Shown here piece by piece: positions 1 through 6,191 of a stretch of 6,214 nucleotides of DNA. This DNA is from Candidatus Sulfopaludibacter sp. SbA3 (lineage in GTDB: Bacteria > Acidobacteriota > Terriglobia > 20CM-2-55-15), in NCBI GenBank assembly GCA_945861845.1, contig CAMAWS010000217.1:1-6214 (forward strand), given 5' to 3'. Positions within the stretch are counted from its first letter, which is position 1, and each line of letters opens with the position of its first letter. The position numbers were made by a program, and so were the translations under genes. The notes under the pieces were generated by a model. That model was not told where the DNA came from. It was given only the letters and a program-made list of their open reading frames with translations, and searched no databases.

Positions 1-716
1 TCCGCGGTTTCATTATCGTTGAGTTCAGGCAAGTCTATTGCGCAGTCCTGCCGGATCTTTTCAGCAAGGCAAGGATTCCCCTGCGGTTGGTCAACATCCA
101 TATTGAGCAGAAACTCGCGCTCGCCGCCTTCCTCTTTCTTGCCTTGGTAAAGATTGACGTGAACCAAAATTAACGGCGCGAAAAGCGACTCGCCGGCTCT
201 TGGATGCGGCTCGGCTTCGGACCATTCGAGAAATCCGATAGCAAGGAAGAGAGCGCTGTCCCCTGTGGAGTTCGCGAGCGTGTTCTGCTCGTTTCTGATT
301 TTTGTGAGACGTTTTTGGAAGGCTTCTTCCGGAAGCAGTGAAATGAGATTGCCCTTCTGGAGAAGCTGCGAGACACCGCGAACCGAACCGCGAATATCTT
401 CCCATTGTTCGCGGTCAATCGTGGTAAGCGCCTGACCTGAGTTAGCGGGGAGGCTGAGCTGTGAGCCACTTTTCAGACGAAGTTCTTGAGCAACTTGCGT
501 GTGCTGATCACGGGTTAGGCCGAGGATTTCGATGTGCTTTTCATCTCGAACGAGCTGTTGCCAAACGCTGTCGATGTGTCCTTTCAAGACAACATGTTTA
601 TGTGCCTTTAGGTCATCTCGATAATTCGGATGGCCGGGGCGGAAATTAAGGAGCCGATTGCGCAGGGTGAGGTCAAGCAACCGTTGCCTTGAGCGCCTCA
701 GTTTTTCAATGCTCAT
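1..716 (-). CDS. DUF4011-type N-terminal part of a large helicase/nuclease-like protein (3' end beyond window)
   Basis: An open frame with no stop runs from ATG at 716 to the left edge, giving 238 codons. Residues 12-27 read RLLDLTLRNRLLNFRP, the hallmark opening of DUF4011 proteins, and the N-terminal position matches the family, which supports this start. No other ATG, GTG or TTG lies in frame back to the stop at 756-758. The Shine-Dalgarno is weak (GGA, nine bases upstream). Further protein-like stretches include GDSALFLAIGFLEW (about 152-165) and SLFAPLILVHVNLY (about 177-190), the latter resembling the family's conserved segment before the helicase. Known family members run well over 1000 residues, with an SF1 (COG1112-like) helicase and often a Vsr/MTES_1575-type nuclease and DUF3320 downstream. 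None of that part is visible here. A role in nucleic-acid-targeting defence is inferred from the family and from the neighbouring AbiE pair. Confidence 0.85.
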   Translation of the reverse strand, partial: MSIEKLRRSRQRLLDLTLRNRLLNFRPGHPNYRDDLKAHKHVVLKGHIDSVWQQLVRDEKHIEILGLTRDQHTQVAQELRLKSGSQLSLPANSGQALTTIDREQWEDIRGSVRGVSQLLQKGNLISLLPEEAFQKRLTKIRNEQNTLANSTGDSALFLAIGFLEWSEAEPHPRAGESLFAPLILVHVNLYQGKKEEGGEREFLLNMDVDQPQGNPCLAEKIRQDCAIDLPELNDNETA

Positions 717-755
717 GACATAATGTCCAGCCCGCCGGAACCCGCGGTATTCACA

Positions 756-937
756 TCATCCTTCTATCATTGTCACATCGAAGGACACGGTAACCCGATA
801 CAGGTCAATGGTGTAATGGCGTAAATCATAGGTCATACTGTCAAACCAAGGCCCAGTAATCGTTCGCACCCGACGCCTTCAAGATGGGCACTAGCCCATC
901 CGCGCAGCAGATCATAGATCGTATCGAGTTCGCCCAC
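756..937 (-). pseudogene. Small unrecognised protein gene, probably broken by one frameshift
   Basis: Two short overlapping frames lie upstream of and collinear with the DUF4011 gene. Frame 1 starts at GTG 937 behind GGGGA (six-base gap) and ends with TGA at 835-833 (34 codons); its start reads GELDTIYDLLRGW. Frame 2 starts at GTG 869 behind GAAGG (six-base gap) and ends with TGA at 758-756 (37 codons); it reads RTITGPWFDSMTYDL and then YTIDLYRVTVSFDV. Both look like real protein. Adding a single G to the GGG run at 871-869 would join them into a coherent protein of about 60 residues (helical N-terminus, then beta-strand-like C-terminus). So this may be a frameshifted gene, a sequencing slip in a G run, or two coupled short genes. 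I recognise no family. The perfect hairpin at 883-900 (arms GATGGGC/GCCCATC) lies inside frame 1 and may be coincidental. Confidence 0.35.
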
Positions 938-960
938 GTGAAATCCCCACGATTAGTGTA

Positions 961-1016
961 TTGTCTGCGTAGATAATACTTATCTCTGCTATTTATGACG
1001 TACATTATCTACTTAA
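961..1016. promoter_or_regulatory. Candidate AbiEi operator and divergent promoter region
   Basis: This AT-rich strip separates the plus-strand toxin-antitoxin pair from the minus-strand genes. AGATAA at 971-976 and TTATCT at 980-985 form a perfect six-base inverted repeat around TAC. TTATCT recurs at 1005-1010, where the longer arms GTAGATAAT (969-977) and ATTATCTAC (1004-1012) are a perfect nine-base inverted repeat 26 bases apart. AbiEi-type antitoxins are known to bind inverted repeats in their own promoter and repress it, so this is the natural operator candidate. Possible -10-like boxes are CATTAT (1003-1008) for the plus strand and TATTAT (978-973) for the minus strand, but no convincing -35 pairs with either, so transcription starts are not assigned. 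Confidence 0.5.
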
Positions 1017-1021
1017 GGAGG
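1015..1021 (+). promoter_or_regulatory. Strong Shine-Dalgarno deciding the TTG start of abiEi
   Basis: AAGGAGG lies four bases before TTG at 1026-1028. The near-perfect match to the anti-Shine-Dalgarno sequence and the absence of a nearby in-frame ATG make the TTG the likely start. The site sits immediately after the distal operator-like half-site (1004-1012), so a repressor bound there would lie close to the transcript start. Confidence 0.75.
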
Positions 1022-1025
1022 CAGC

Positions 1026-1823
1026 TTGTCGGAGACTGATCGGGCGACAATCACGAAGCTGGCAAGGGCGGCAAGAGGCGGATTGGTATCCACCGCCATT
1101 GCGAGGTCGGTTCTGGAACAACCTTCCAATGTTGTCGCGTCGAGATTGTCTTCTTTGGTCAAGCGCGGTTGGCTCGCCCGCGCGCGTCGCGGATTGTATC
1201 TGGTGCTTCCACTTGAGGCCAGGGCAGGATCACAGGTGGCTGAAGATCCGTGGATCCTCGCAGCGATGACATTTTCTCCGGCCTACATTGGCGGATGGAG
1301 CGCCGCCGAACATTGGGGCCTGACAGAACAGCTTTTTCGGTCCACGATGGTCGTCACTGCCGCAAATATCCGATCGAGCAGAACACAACTGCTTGGGCAT
1401 AAATTTCGCTTGTTCAAAGTGCCTCAGTCGCGGATGTCGGACACTGTACTCGTGTGGCGAGGCACTGAGAAAGTAGCTGTTTCAACGCCGGAAAGAACGA
1501 TTGCGGACTGCTTATCGAGCCCGGAATTGAGTGGAGGGATCCGGCATCTATCCGACATGTTGTTGGAATTTGAAAAAACTTCCGGACGAGACCTTAACGA
1601 AATCCTGGAGGTACTTGTTCGGCTGCGAAATGGTGCGGCCCTGAAACGGTTCGGATATCTGGTCGAGTCATTGTGGCCAGACAGACGAGAATTGATGAAT
1701 GACATCGGGAAAAGCCTCACGACCGGTTATGTCCGCTTGGATCCGACGGTAAAAGGGAGAGGCCCACTGGTGAGTCGTTGGCGGCTTTGGATTAACGTGA
1801 CACTTCAGCGCCAGGCCGGATGA
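1026..1823 (+). CDS. abiEi: AbiEi-family antitoxin / transcriptional repressor of a type IV toxin-antitoxin system
   Basis: This 265-residue protein starts at TTG behind AAGGAGG. Residues about 8-60 form a winged helix-turn-helix ending in the typical wing RRGLYLVLP (54-62). The AbiEi body follows: YIGGWSAAEHWGLTEQ (87-102), the segment with VSTPERTIADCL (152-163), and the C-terminal pattern of L-D-P, a glycine and a W-x-L-x-x-N stretch (238-257). Length and layout fit full AbiEi antitoxins. In the family the N-terminal domain binds operator DNA and represses the operon, while the C-terminal domain is needed to counter the AbiEii toxin, classically without a stable protein complex (type IV). 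The stop overlaps the toxin start (ATGA, 1820-1823), implying translational coupling. The inverted repeats just upstream are its likely binding site. The assignment is secure at family level; the symbol is a family name, not proof of orthology to the lactococcal gene. Confidence 0.92.
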   Translation: MSETDRATITKLARAARGGLVSTAIARSVLEQPSNVVASRLSSLVKRGWLARARRGLYLVLPLEARAGSQVAEDPWILAAMTFSPAYIGGWSAAEHWGLTEQLFRSTMVVTAANIRSSRTQLLGHKFRLFKVPQSRMSDTVLVWRGTEKVAVSTPERTIADCLSSPELSGGIRHLSDMLLEFEKTSGRDLNEILEVLVRLRNGAALKRFGYLVESLWPDRRELMNDIGKSLTTGYVRLDPTVKGRGPLVSRWRLWINVTLQRQAG

Positions 1824-3211
1824 TCCGCAAGCAAGACATTCTGGACCGAGCTGCCGAGTGGCAACTGCGTCCAGACGTCGTCGAAAAGGACTATGCGCTG
1901 GGTTGGCTCCTTGCCGCGATGCCTGCACACCCGGACACAGCGGAGCGGTGGATTTTCAAAGGCGGTACATGCATCAAGAAATGTTTTCTGGAGACGTATC
2001 GATTCTCAGAAGATCTCGATTTTTCGCTCCTGCAGGATGCGCCGTACACCGAGAATGAGATTAAACAAGCCCTCCAGGTTCTGGCGAGCACTGCCGCAGA
2101 ACTCAGCGGTATCGAGTTTCCAACCGACTGGGTTGACGTCAGAGATCAGAGGAACAAGCAGGGCTTGCAGACGTTCCAGGGGCGCATTTCCTATCGCGGG
2201 CCTCTCGCATGGAATCGGCCCGAGCTTCCGCGAATCCTCATTGATATCACTCGGCATGAACCAGTTCTCGATCCGCCGATGGTTCGACCAGTGTTTCATC
2301 CTTATCCCGACGAGTTGCCCGGCAACACGGCGGTACTGACCTACTCGTTTGATGAGTTAATGGCCGAAAAAACACGGGCGTTGTTCGAACGATGCCGCCC
2401 GCGCGATCTGTACGATGTCATTTTCTTGCTTGAGAACCGGCCTGACGCGATTGATTTCGAGCAAACGCGAGACATCTTCCACCGGAAATGCGAGTTCAAA
2501 CGTTTTGCACCACCTTCTGCAGCAGCTTTGATCCAAGTTGTCCAGGAGGAAACCGAGCTAAAGTCGGAATGGGAGAACATGCTGGCGCACCAGTTGCCGG
2601 TGCTTCCGATTCTTGATGACTTGCTCGGACGATTGCCCGGCTTGCTGGAATGGATTGACGAACCAACGGCAATGCTTCCGATGGAACTCCTAACGGCGGC
2701 GCCGGGTCGCGCGGGCGAAGCGATTGTTGCGCCTTCGGGTATTCAGTACTGGGGAGTCGCTCCACTTGAGAAGGTCCGCTTCGCTGGCGCAAACCGCTTA
2801 CTGGTGGAGTTCGATTACGACTTCAAGCATCGAATTGTCGAGCCGTATTCTTTGAGACGGGCGCAATCGACCGGCAATTTGCTGTTATATGCGTGGGAAA
2901 GACATTCGAATCAAATTGAGGCCTTCAACATCGACAAGATTCAAAATCTACGCTCGACGAACGAATCCTTTGCGCCGCGTTACCGCGTTGAGCTGACCGA
3001 GGGTGCATTGAATGTGGCGCCTATCATCGCGCATAGTTCAGTCCCGACTTCATATCGAAGAAACTTCGGCTCAAAATACGTGTACAAATGTTCCCACTGC
3101 GGAAGGCAGTTTCGCCATTCGACCCGGGATTCGCACCTCCGCCCCCACAAAACGAAGGATGGATGGGATTGTAAAGGCCGAACCGCACATTACGTTGATA
3201 CGATCTGGTGA
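1820..3211 (+). CDS. abiEii: AbiEii-family nucleotidyltransferase toxin with WYL-like and zinc-knuckle-like C-terminal extension
   Basis: This 463-residue protein starts at an ATG overlapping the antitoxin stop; no good Shine-Dalgarno is visible, so coupling is likely. The nucleotidyltransferase signatures are E-K-D-Y at 22-25, G48-G49-T50 in FKGGT, the catalytic pair D65/D67 in RFSEDLDFS, D142 in LIDIT, and E183-K184 followed by R195-D196 and Y198-D199 (RDLYD). All key residues appear intact. Family members transfer nucleotides; studied homologues act on GTP or tRNA 3' ends and arrest growth, giving abortive infection. The substrate here is unknown. Usual members are about 280-320 residues. 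Here about 305-385 resembles a WYL-type domain (FDYDFKHRIVEPYSLRR, then LLYAWER and IEAFNIDKIQNL). Residues 424-451 carry C-x2-C-x15-H-x7-C, with a spare His at 439, like a zinc ribbon. The extension may sense a ligand or nucleic acid; that is inference. The NTase call is secure, the WYL call moderate. Confidence 0.9.
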   Translation: MIRKQDILDRAAEWQLRPDVVEKDYALGWLLAAMPAHPDTAERWIFKGGTCIKKCFLETYRFSEDLDFSLLQDAPYTENEIKQALQVLASTAAELSGIEFPTDWVDVRDQRNKQGLQTFQGRISYRGPLAWNRPELPRILIDITRHEPVLDPPMVRPVFHPYPDELPGNTAVLTYSFDELMAEKTRALFERCRPRDLYDVIFLLENRPDAIDFEQTRDIFHRKCEFKRFAPPSAAALIQVVQEETELKSEWENMLAHQLPVLPILDDLLGRLPGLLEWIDEPTAMLPMELLTAAPGRAGEAIVAPSGIQYWGVAPLEKVRFAGANRLLVEFDYDFKHRIVEPYSLRRAQSTGNLLLYAWERHSNQIEAFNIDKIQNLRSTNESFAPRYRVELTEGALNVAPIIAHSSVPTSYRRNFGSKYVYKCSHCGRQFRHSTRDSHLRPHKTKDGWDCKGRTAHYVDTIW

Positions 3212-3558
3212 GCAATATGAAAACGAGGCACTCTAAAAGCTCGATCTTCACTCTCACGATGTCGCCGCCGATCGTTCCCAAAGCGGCGCCAGCCTGCAAT
3301 CTCATCGAATCCCATGCCATGGAAGGCGCGCCGATGAACTTCATCGATACGGCGCCATTGAAGGCGAAGTCCGCCTTGCGCTGGCGGCGACCAATCTCGG
3401 AAACCAACAGGGTTGTGCGAAGCGGCGACGATGGGCGTTTCCGACGCCGATGGCAAAAAATGTACATAGGCAGCCATCGACAGGGTGGTCAAGGGACAAG
3501 CGACCAATTCGGCGCGGTGAAGCCCTTCGGCCGATAAGGATTAACGCGGCCTATCTGA
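3212..3558. other. Gap between convergent genes, no supported gene
   Basis: This 347-base stretch lies between the toxin stop and the hydrolase stop. Overlapping open frames exist on both strands. One plus-strand frame starts at GTG 3208, overlapping the toxin stop as GTGA, and would give 109 residues, but it lacks a Shine-Dalgarno and its product is low-complexity and basic in its second half. Minus-strand frames across 3467-3212 contain a fairly protein-like run around MKFIGAPSMAWDSM, but they extend into the toxin gene as antisense frames. I recognise no family in any of them. A decayed gene remnant is possible. No convincing terminator hairpin with a T-run was seen for either flanking gene. 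Confidence 0.5.
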
Positions 3559-5007
3559 TTATCTGTCGCCGAGCTGGCCGCCCAGCCAGCGCACGATCAT
3601 GCCGACCGTCTCAGGCTTGGATCTCAGTATCCCGTGGCCCCGGCCCGCATCATCGTAGAGGATGAACTGGCTGTCCTTGCTTTTTGAAAGTTGCCAGGCC
3701 AGCCTGGATCCTTCCGCAAGACTTCCTCCGTCGGGATTCACGTCTTCGGTGCTGGCGATGGTAAACAACGACATTTCGCTCGTGCGAAGGTATTGCTGCA
3801 CGTCGGGATCGGGCGGATAGAACGACAGCGACACGACCGTCTTAACGCGTGGATCGCCGATCGCCGCGCGAACTGCATGGTTGTTCACCGCTGTGGCTGA
3901 AACTATCCCAGTCCGGGAACCGTCCACTCTAGGCTGCGAGGCCAGGAAGTTCACAGCGGCTTTAATATCCTGGTAGGCCAGGTTGGACTCTTCAGACGTC
4001 TGATCGACGCCAACTTCGCCTTTACCCTCGGTAAGACTCTTTCGAACACCCCTGAGATCAAAAATCAGCACGGCCATGTTCTGTTTCACGACCTCGGAAG
4101 GCAAAGTCAGCCAGCTCTGCTGGCTATGATTTCGACCATGCGCCATGACTACCGCCGGAACTCTTGCGTTGGCGGCAATGTTATCCGGCATCAAAAGGGT
4201 GCCGTGAAGAATCGTTCCGTCCTGTGATTTGAATGTGACATCGGTCTTTGTCCCGAGCGCGTAGAGGTTGTCCATCAGCCACTTCGTAATGCTCTCGCCG
4301 AGGCCACCCGGCCGGTGGAGCATCTCCGGACCCTCACCCACGCCGTAAAGCACGTCGCTGTTCTTGTTCTCGGACAGGAAATAGGGCTCCATCCACACTC
4401 GCTGCTGGCTCTTCTTCCGATCGCCTCCGACCAGAGTGAGAACCGGGACCTCACTGTGGAATTCGAGGTATTCCCTCGACGCCTCGCTGAGGCGTTCCGG
4501 CGTCACCAGTATCAGGCCGCGCACAGCAGAATTCTCCGCCGCTTCGCGCACGGCCGGGTCCGCAGCGATTCCGGATGACATGAGAGCAACGCGATTCGCA
4601 TCGACCTTCGGCTGTGTGGCCAGAAATTTGATGGCTCCCCTGAAGTCGAGCTGGAAACCTTCCAACTCCTTCATGGAAAATTTTTCGAAATCTTTCTTGC
4701 CGTAGCTGCCGGCAGTTCCGCGCGGATCGATAGTCAACACCGCGATCTTTCCCTGCTGGGCGAGAGGCCTCGCCAGATAAGGATCATAGATGGTCCGAAT
4801 CCGAAGCCCCGGCTCGGACATCATCACGACAGCCGGCACAGGCGCAGCGGGCGCTCCCTTCGGCAGAAGGAGCGTACCGTGGATGGTCCAGCCATCCTCG
4901 GTCTGGTAGCTGACTCCGGATATGTCGTAGTTCAGGTTTCCCTGCCCGTAAACCGAAGCCGAGAAGATGCAAAACAGAAATAGTGAGTCTCGGAGAACTG
5001 AATTCAT
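3559..5007 (-). CDS. Secreted tandem alpha/beta-hydrolase-like protein (dienelactone-hydrolase-like halves, nucleophile elbows degenerate)
   Basis: This 482-residue protein starts at ATG 5007 behind GAGGA with an eight-base gap. An N-terminal signal peptide (hydrophobic about 8-20, likely cleavage after VYG at 21) sends it across the inner membrane. Two homologous halves follow, about 28-248 and 253-480, each opening with a D-G-x-x-x-H-G-T-L-L-x-P strand pair (GWTIHGTLLLPK; GTILHGTLLMPD). Both keep the D-x-R-G loop (94-97; 317-320). Half 2 keeps an oxyanion-type HG (290-291), an acidic candidate D422 and a C-terminal G-H-G histidine (H458). At the G-x-S-x-G elbow, half 1 reads RVALMSSGIAAD and half 2 reads RTGIVSATAVNN, so by eye the serine position is Gly146 and Thr372. 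Either the catalytic centre is unusual or the protein is a non-catalytic binder. The gene lies 83 bases downstream of the cytochrome gene on the same strand. Substrate unknown. Confidence 0.8.
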   Translation of the reverse strand: MNSVLRDSLFLFCIFSASVYGQGNLNYDISGVSYQTEDGWTIHGTLLLPKGAPAAPVPAVVMMSEPGLRIRTIYDPYLARPLAQQGKIAVLTIDPRGTAGSYGKKDFEKFSMKELEGFQLDFRGAIKFLATQPKVDANRVALMSSGIAADPAVREAAENSAVRGLILVTPERLSEASREYLEFHSEVPVLTLVGGDRKKSQQRVWMEPYFLSENKNSDVLYGVGEGPEMLHRPGGLGESITKWLMDNLYALGTKTDVTFKSQDGTILHGTLLMPDNIAANARVPAVVMAHGRNHSQQSWLTLPSEVVKQNMAVLIFDLRGVRKSLTEGKGEVGVDQTSEESNLAYQDIKAAVNFLASQPRVDGSRTGIVSATAVNNHAVRAAIGDPRVKTVVSLSFYPPDPDVQQYLRTSEMSLFTIASTEDVNPDGGSLAEGSRLAWQLSKSKDSQFILYDDAGRGHGILRSKPETVGMIVRWLGGQLGDR

Positions 5008-5015
5008 TGTGCGGG

Positions 5016-5020
5016 TCCTC
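5016..5020 (-). promoter_or_regulatory. Shine-Dalgarno of the hydrolase-like gene
   Basis: GAGGA on the minus strand ends eight bases before ATG 5007. It supports this start, which also places the signal peptide at the very N-terminus. It lies outside the palindrome at 5040-5087, so the stem need not block initiation directly. Confidence 0.7.
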
Positions 5021-5039
5021 AGAAGTGGGGATGGGAAAT

Positions 5040-5087
5040 CTGGGGACAGACTCCGAATTCCTTACAGAATTCGGAGTCTGTCCCCAG
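5040..5087. repeat. Perfect 21-bp inverted repeat with 6-base loop (REP-like palindrome)
   Basis: The left arm (5040-5060, starting CTGGGGACAGACTCC and ending GAATTC) is exactly complementary to the right arm (5067-5087); the loop is CTTACA. It begins three bases after the cytochrome stop and ends 32 bases before the hydrolase start. The transcript would form a very stable stem, but the minus strand continues ATTTCCC, with no proper U-run, so it is not a textbook intrinsic terminator. GGGGACAGACTCC-like palindromes are familiar to me as dispersed repeats, often associated with REP-type tyrosine transposases (RAYTs), in Acidobacteriota and some other soil bacteria. That match is from memory. 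Likely effects are attenuation or protection of the cytochrome mRNA 3' end. Confidence 0.85.
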
Positions 5088-5090
5088 GTC

Positions 5091-6110
5091 TTATTGCGCC
5101 CCGGCGCGCGCAACGTTTATCGGTATGACATCCATGCCGCCATCGCCGAGCCGCGGTTTCCCCCAATTGATATAACCGCGCGCAATTCCCGCTCCTGCGG
5201 TTGGGCCCGCGATCGTCAGCGTGTAGGTCCGCCGTTCCCCGGCAGCCAGGTATGGTATCTCCCATGCTGCAGCTTCGGTATTCGTATAGTTATCGCGGCG
5301 AATACCGGTATAGCCCGCGCCCGTCGTCGCCGTAACCGTCACGCCTGCCTGTTGTGCGGCTCCGGCGCCTCCCGGCAGCGGAAGAAACATAGTGAGGTTC
5401 TCGACCGCAAGTCCTTTGCCGCGCGTGCCGCCGTTTGAAAGCGTGATCGTGTAGGTGACCGAGTTGCCCGAAGCAGGGCCGGCGCTGATATTCGCCGAGA
5501 CATTGGCGCGCAGTCCCTGATCGACGCCGAAGAACTGCCAGATCTCGTGCAGCGCGTCCTCACCCAGTCTCTGCGGAGAGTAGTTCCCCATACGCAGATG
5601 CGCACGGCCGCGGTTCGCCTCGCCGGTAGTGTGCGCGTACACCTCCTCTTTGAACCATTCGAAATCGGCGCCCAGGCCACCGGCCGTTCTGCGCGGATTT
5701 GCCATGAGCTGGCCGTGGCACTGTCCGCACCCATACGAAATCATCAGCCGCTGCCTTTCGGAGGCATTGGCCGGAACGTTCGTTAACCAGGGCCCCGGCT
5801 CGGGCACCTTCGTTAAACTGGCAAGGTATGCCCCAGCCTGACGGACTTCCTGATCCGAAATGTTCTTATCGGCGGAAAAGGCAGGCATGACGCCCCACGG
5901 CTGACGGACCGCGCGCATGAACTGCGCAGGAGTCAAAGTATGGCCGGCAAGATCCGGGCCTAATCCACCTTCTCCCCTCACACCGTGACAGAGCCTGCAA
6001 TCGTGGTTGAAGCTTTCCCAAATAGCTTTCCCCGCCTGAACGTCTCCTCCGCCACCGGCAGGACCCTGGGCAAGGGGAATCAAAAGTAGCGCAATGAAAA
6101 TGGGGTTCAT
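5091..6110 (-). CDS. Exported di-heme cytochrome c with C-terminal DUF11-like beta-sandwich domain
   Basis: This 339-residue protein uses ATG 6110, behind AGGAGG with a six-base gap; a TTG 33 bases further upstream is also open but has no such site and would put a basic extension before the signal peptide. The signal peptide is about 1-16 (MNPIFIALLLIPLAQG). Heme motif 1 is CRLCH (38-42), with likely axial Met75 in GVMPAF. Heme motif 2 is CGQCH (128-132), with candidate Met174 in HLRMGNY. Residues about 201-335 form a beta-rich segment with VTYTITLSNGG (218-228) and RTYTLTI (294-300), typical of DUF11/CARDB-like surface domains. It probably carries electrons in the periplasm, or at a surface if the sandwich anchors or binds something. 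No catalytic redox partner is visible in the window, so the pathway cannot be named. It is the first gene of a possible two-gene unit with the hydrolase-like gene. Confidence 0.88.
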   Translation of the reverse strand: MNPIFIALLLIPLAQGPAGGGGDVQAGKAIWESFNHDCRLCHGVRGEGGLGPDLAGHTLTPAQFMRAVRQPWGVMPAFSADKNISDQEVRQAGAYLASLTKVPEPGPWLTNVPANASERQRLMISYGCGQCHGQLMANPRRTAGGLGADFEWFKEEVYAHTTGEANRGRAHLRMGNYSPQRLGEDALHEIWQFFGVDQGLRANVSANISAGPASGNSVTYTITLSNGGTRGKGLAVENLTMFLPLPGGAGAAQQAGVTVTATTGAGYTGIRRDNYTNTEAAAWEIPYLAAGERRTYTLTIAGPTAGAGIARGYINWGKPRLGDGGMDVIPINVARAGAQ

Positions 6111-6116
6111 ACTCGG

Positions 6117-6122
6117 CCTCCT
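6117..6122 (-). promoter_or_regulatory. Consensus Shine-Dalgarno fixing the cytochrome start
   Basis: AGGAGG on the minus strand lies six bases before ATG 6110. This perfect site decides for the 339-residue form over an 11-residue-longer TTG start at 6143. Confidence 0.85.
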
Positions 6123-6191
6123 GCGCGTAACTCTACGCCACAAATTTCGGAGTGCAAAAAGCTTTCTGGGAGGAGGTTACGTACGCTGTGG

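Noticed and set aside
91..469. Minus-strand frames of 99 and 104 codons in the left region
   Set aside because: They are rich in Arg/Ser, overlap the continuous DUF4011 frame of the same strand and have no family features; they are shadows.
461..649. Plus-strand 62-codon frame
   Set aside because: Lies antisense to the DUF4011 gene, has no good Shine-Dalgarno and no recognisable motif.
883..900. Seven-base perfect hairpin GATGGGC/GCCCATC as a terminator
   Set aside because: No T-run follows on either strand and it falls inside the protein-like frame at 937-833, so it may be a by-product of coding.
3012..3236. Plus-strand frame of 74 codons overlapping the toxin 3' end
   Set aside because: Nested out of frame within the coding region for the Cys/His tail, without a Shine-Dalgarno; the toxin frame shows clear domain sense.
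4983..5438. Plus-strand 151-codon frame across the palindrome
   Set aside because: Antisense to the cytochrome gene and the start of the hydrolase gene, Arg-rich, no motif; an antisense shadow typical of GC-rich DNA.
6111..6143. Longer cytochrome form starting at TTG 6143
   Set aside because: The extra 11 residues are mostly Arg and precede the signal peptide; the consensus AGGAGG at 6117-6122 clearly serves ATG 6110.
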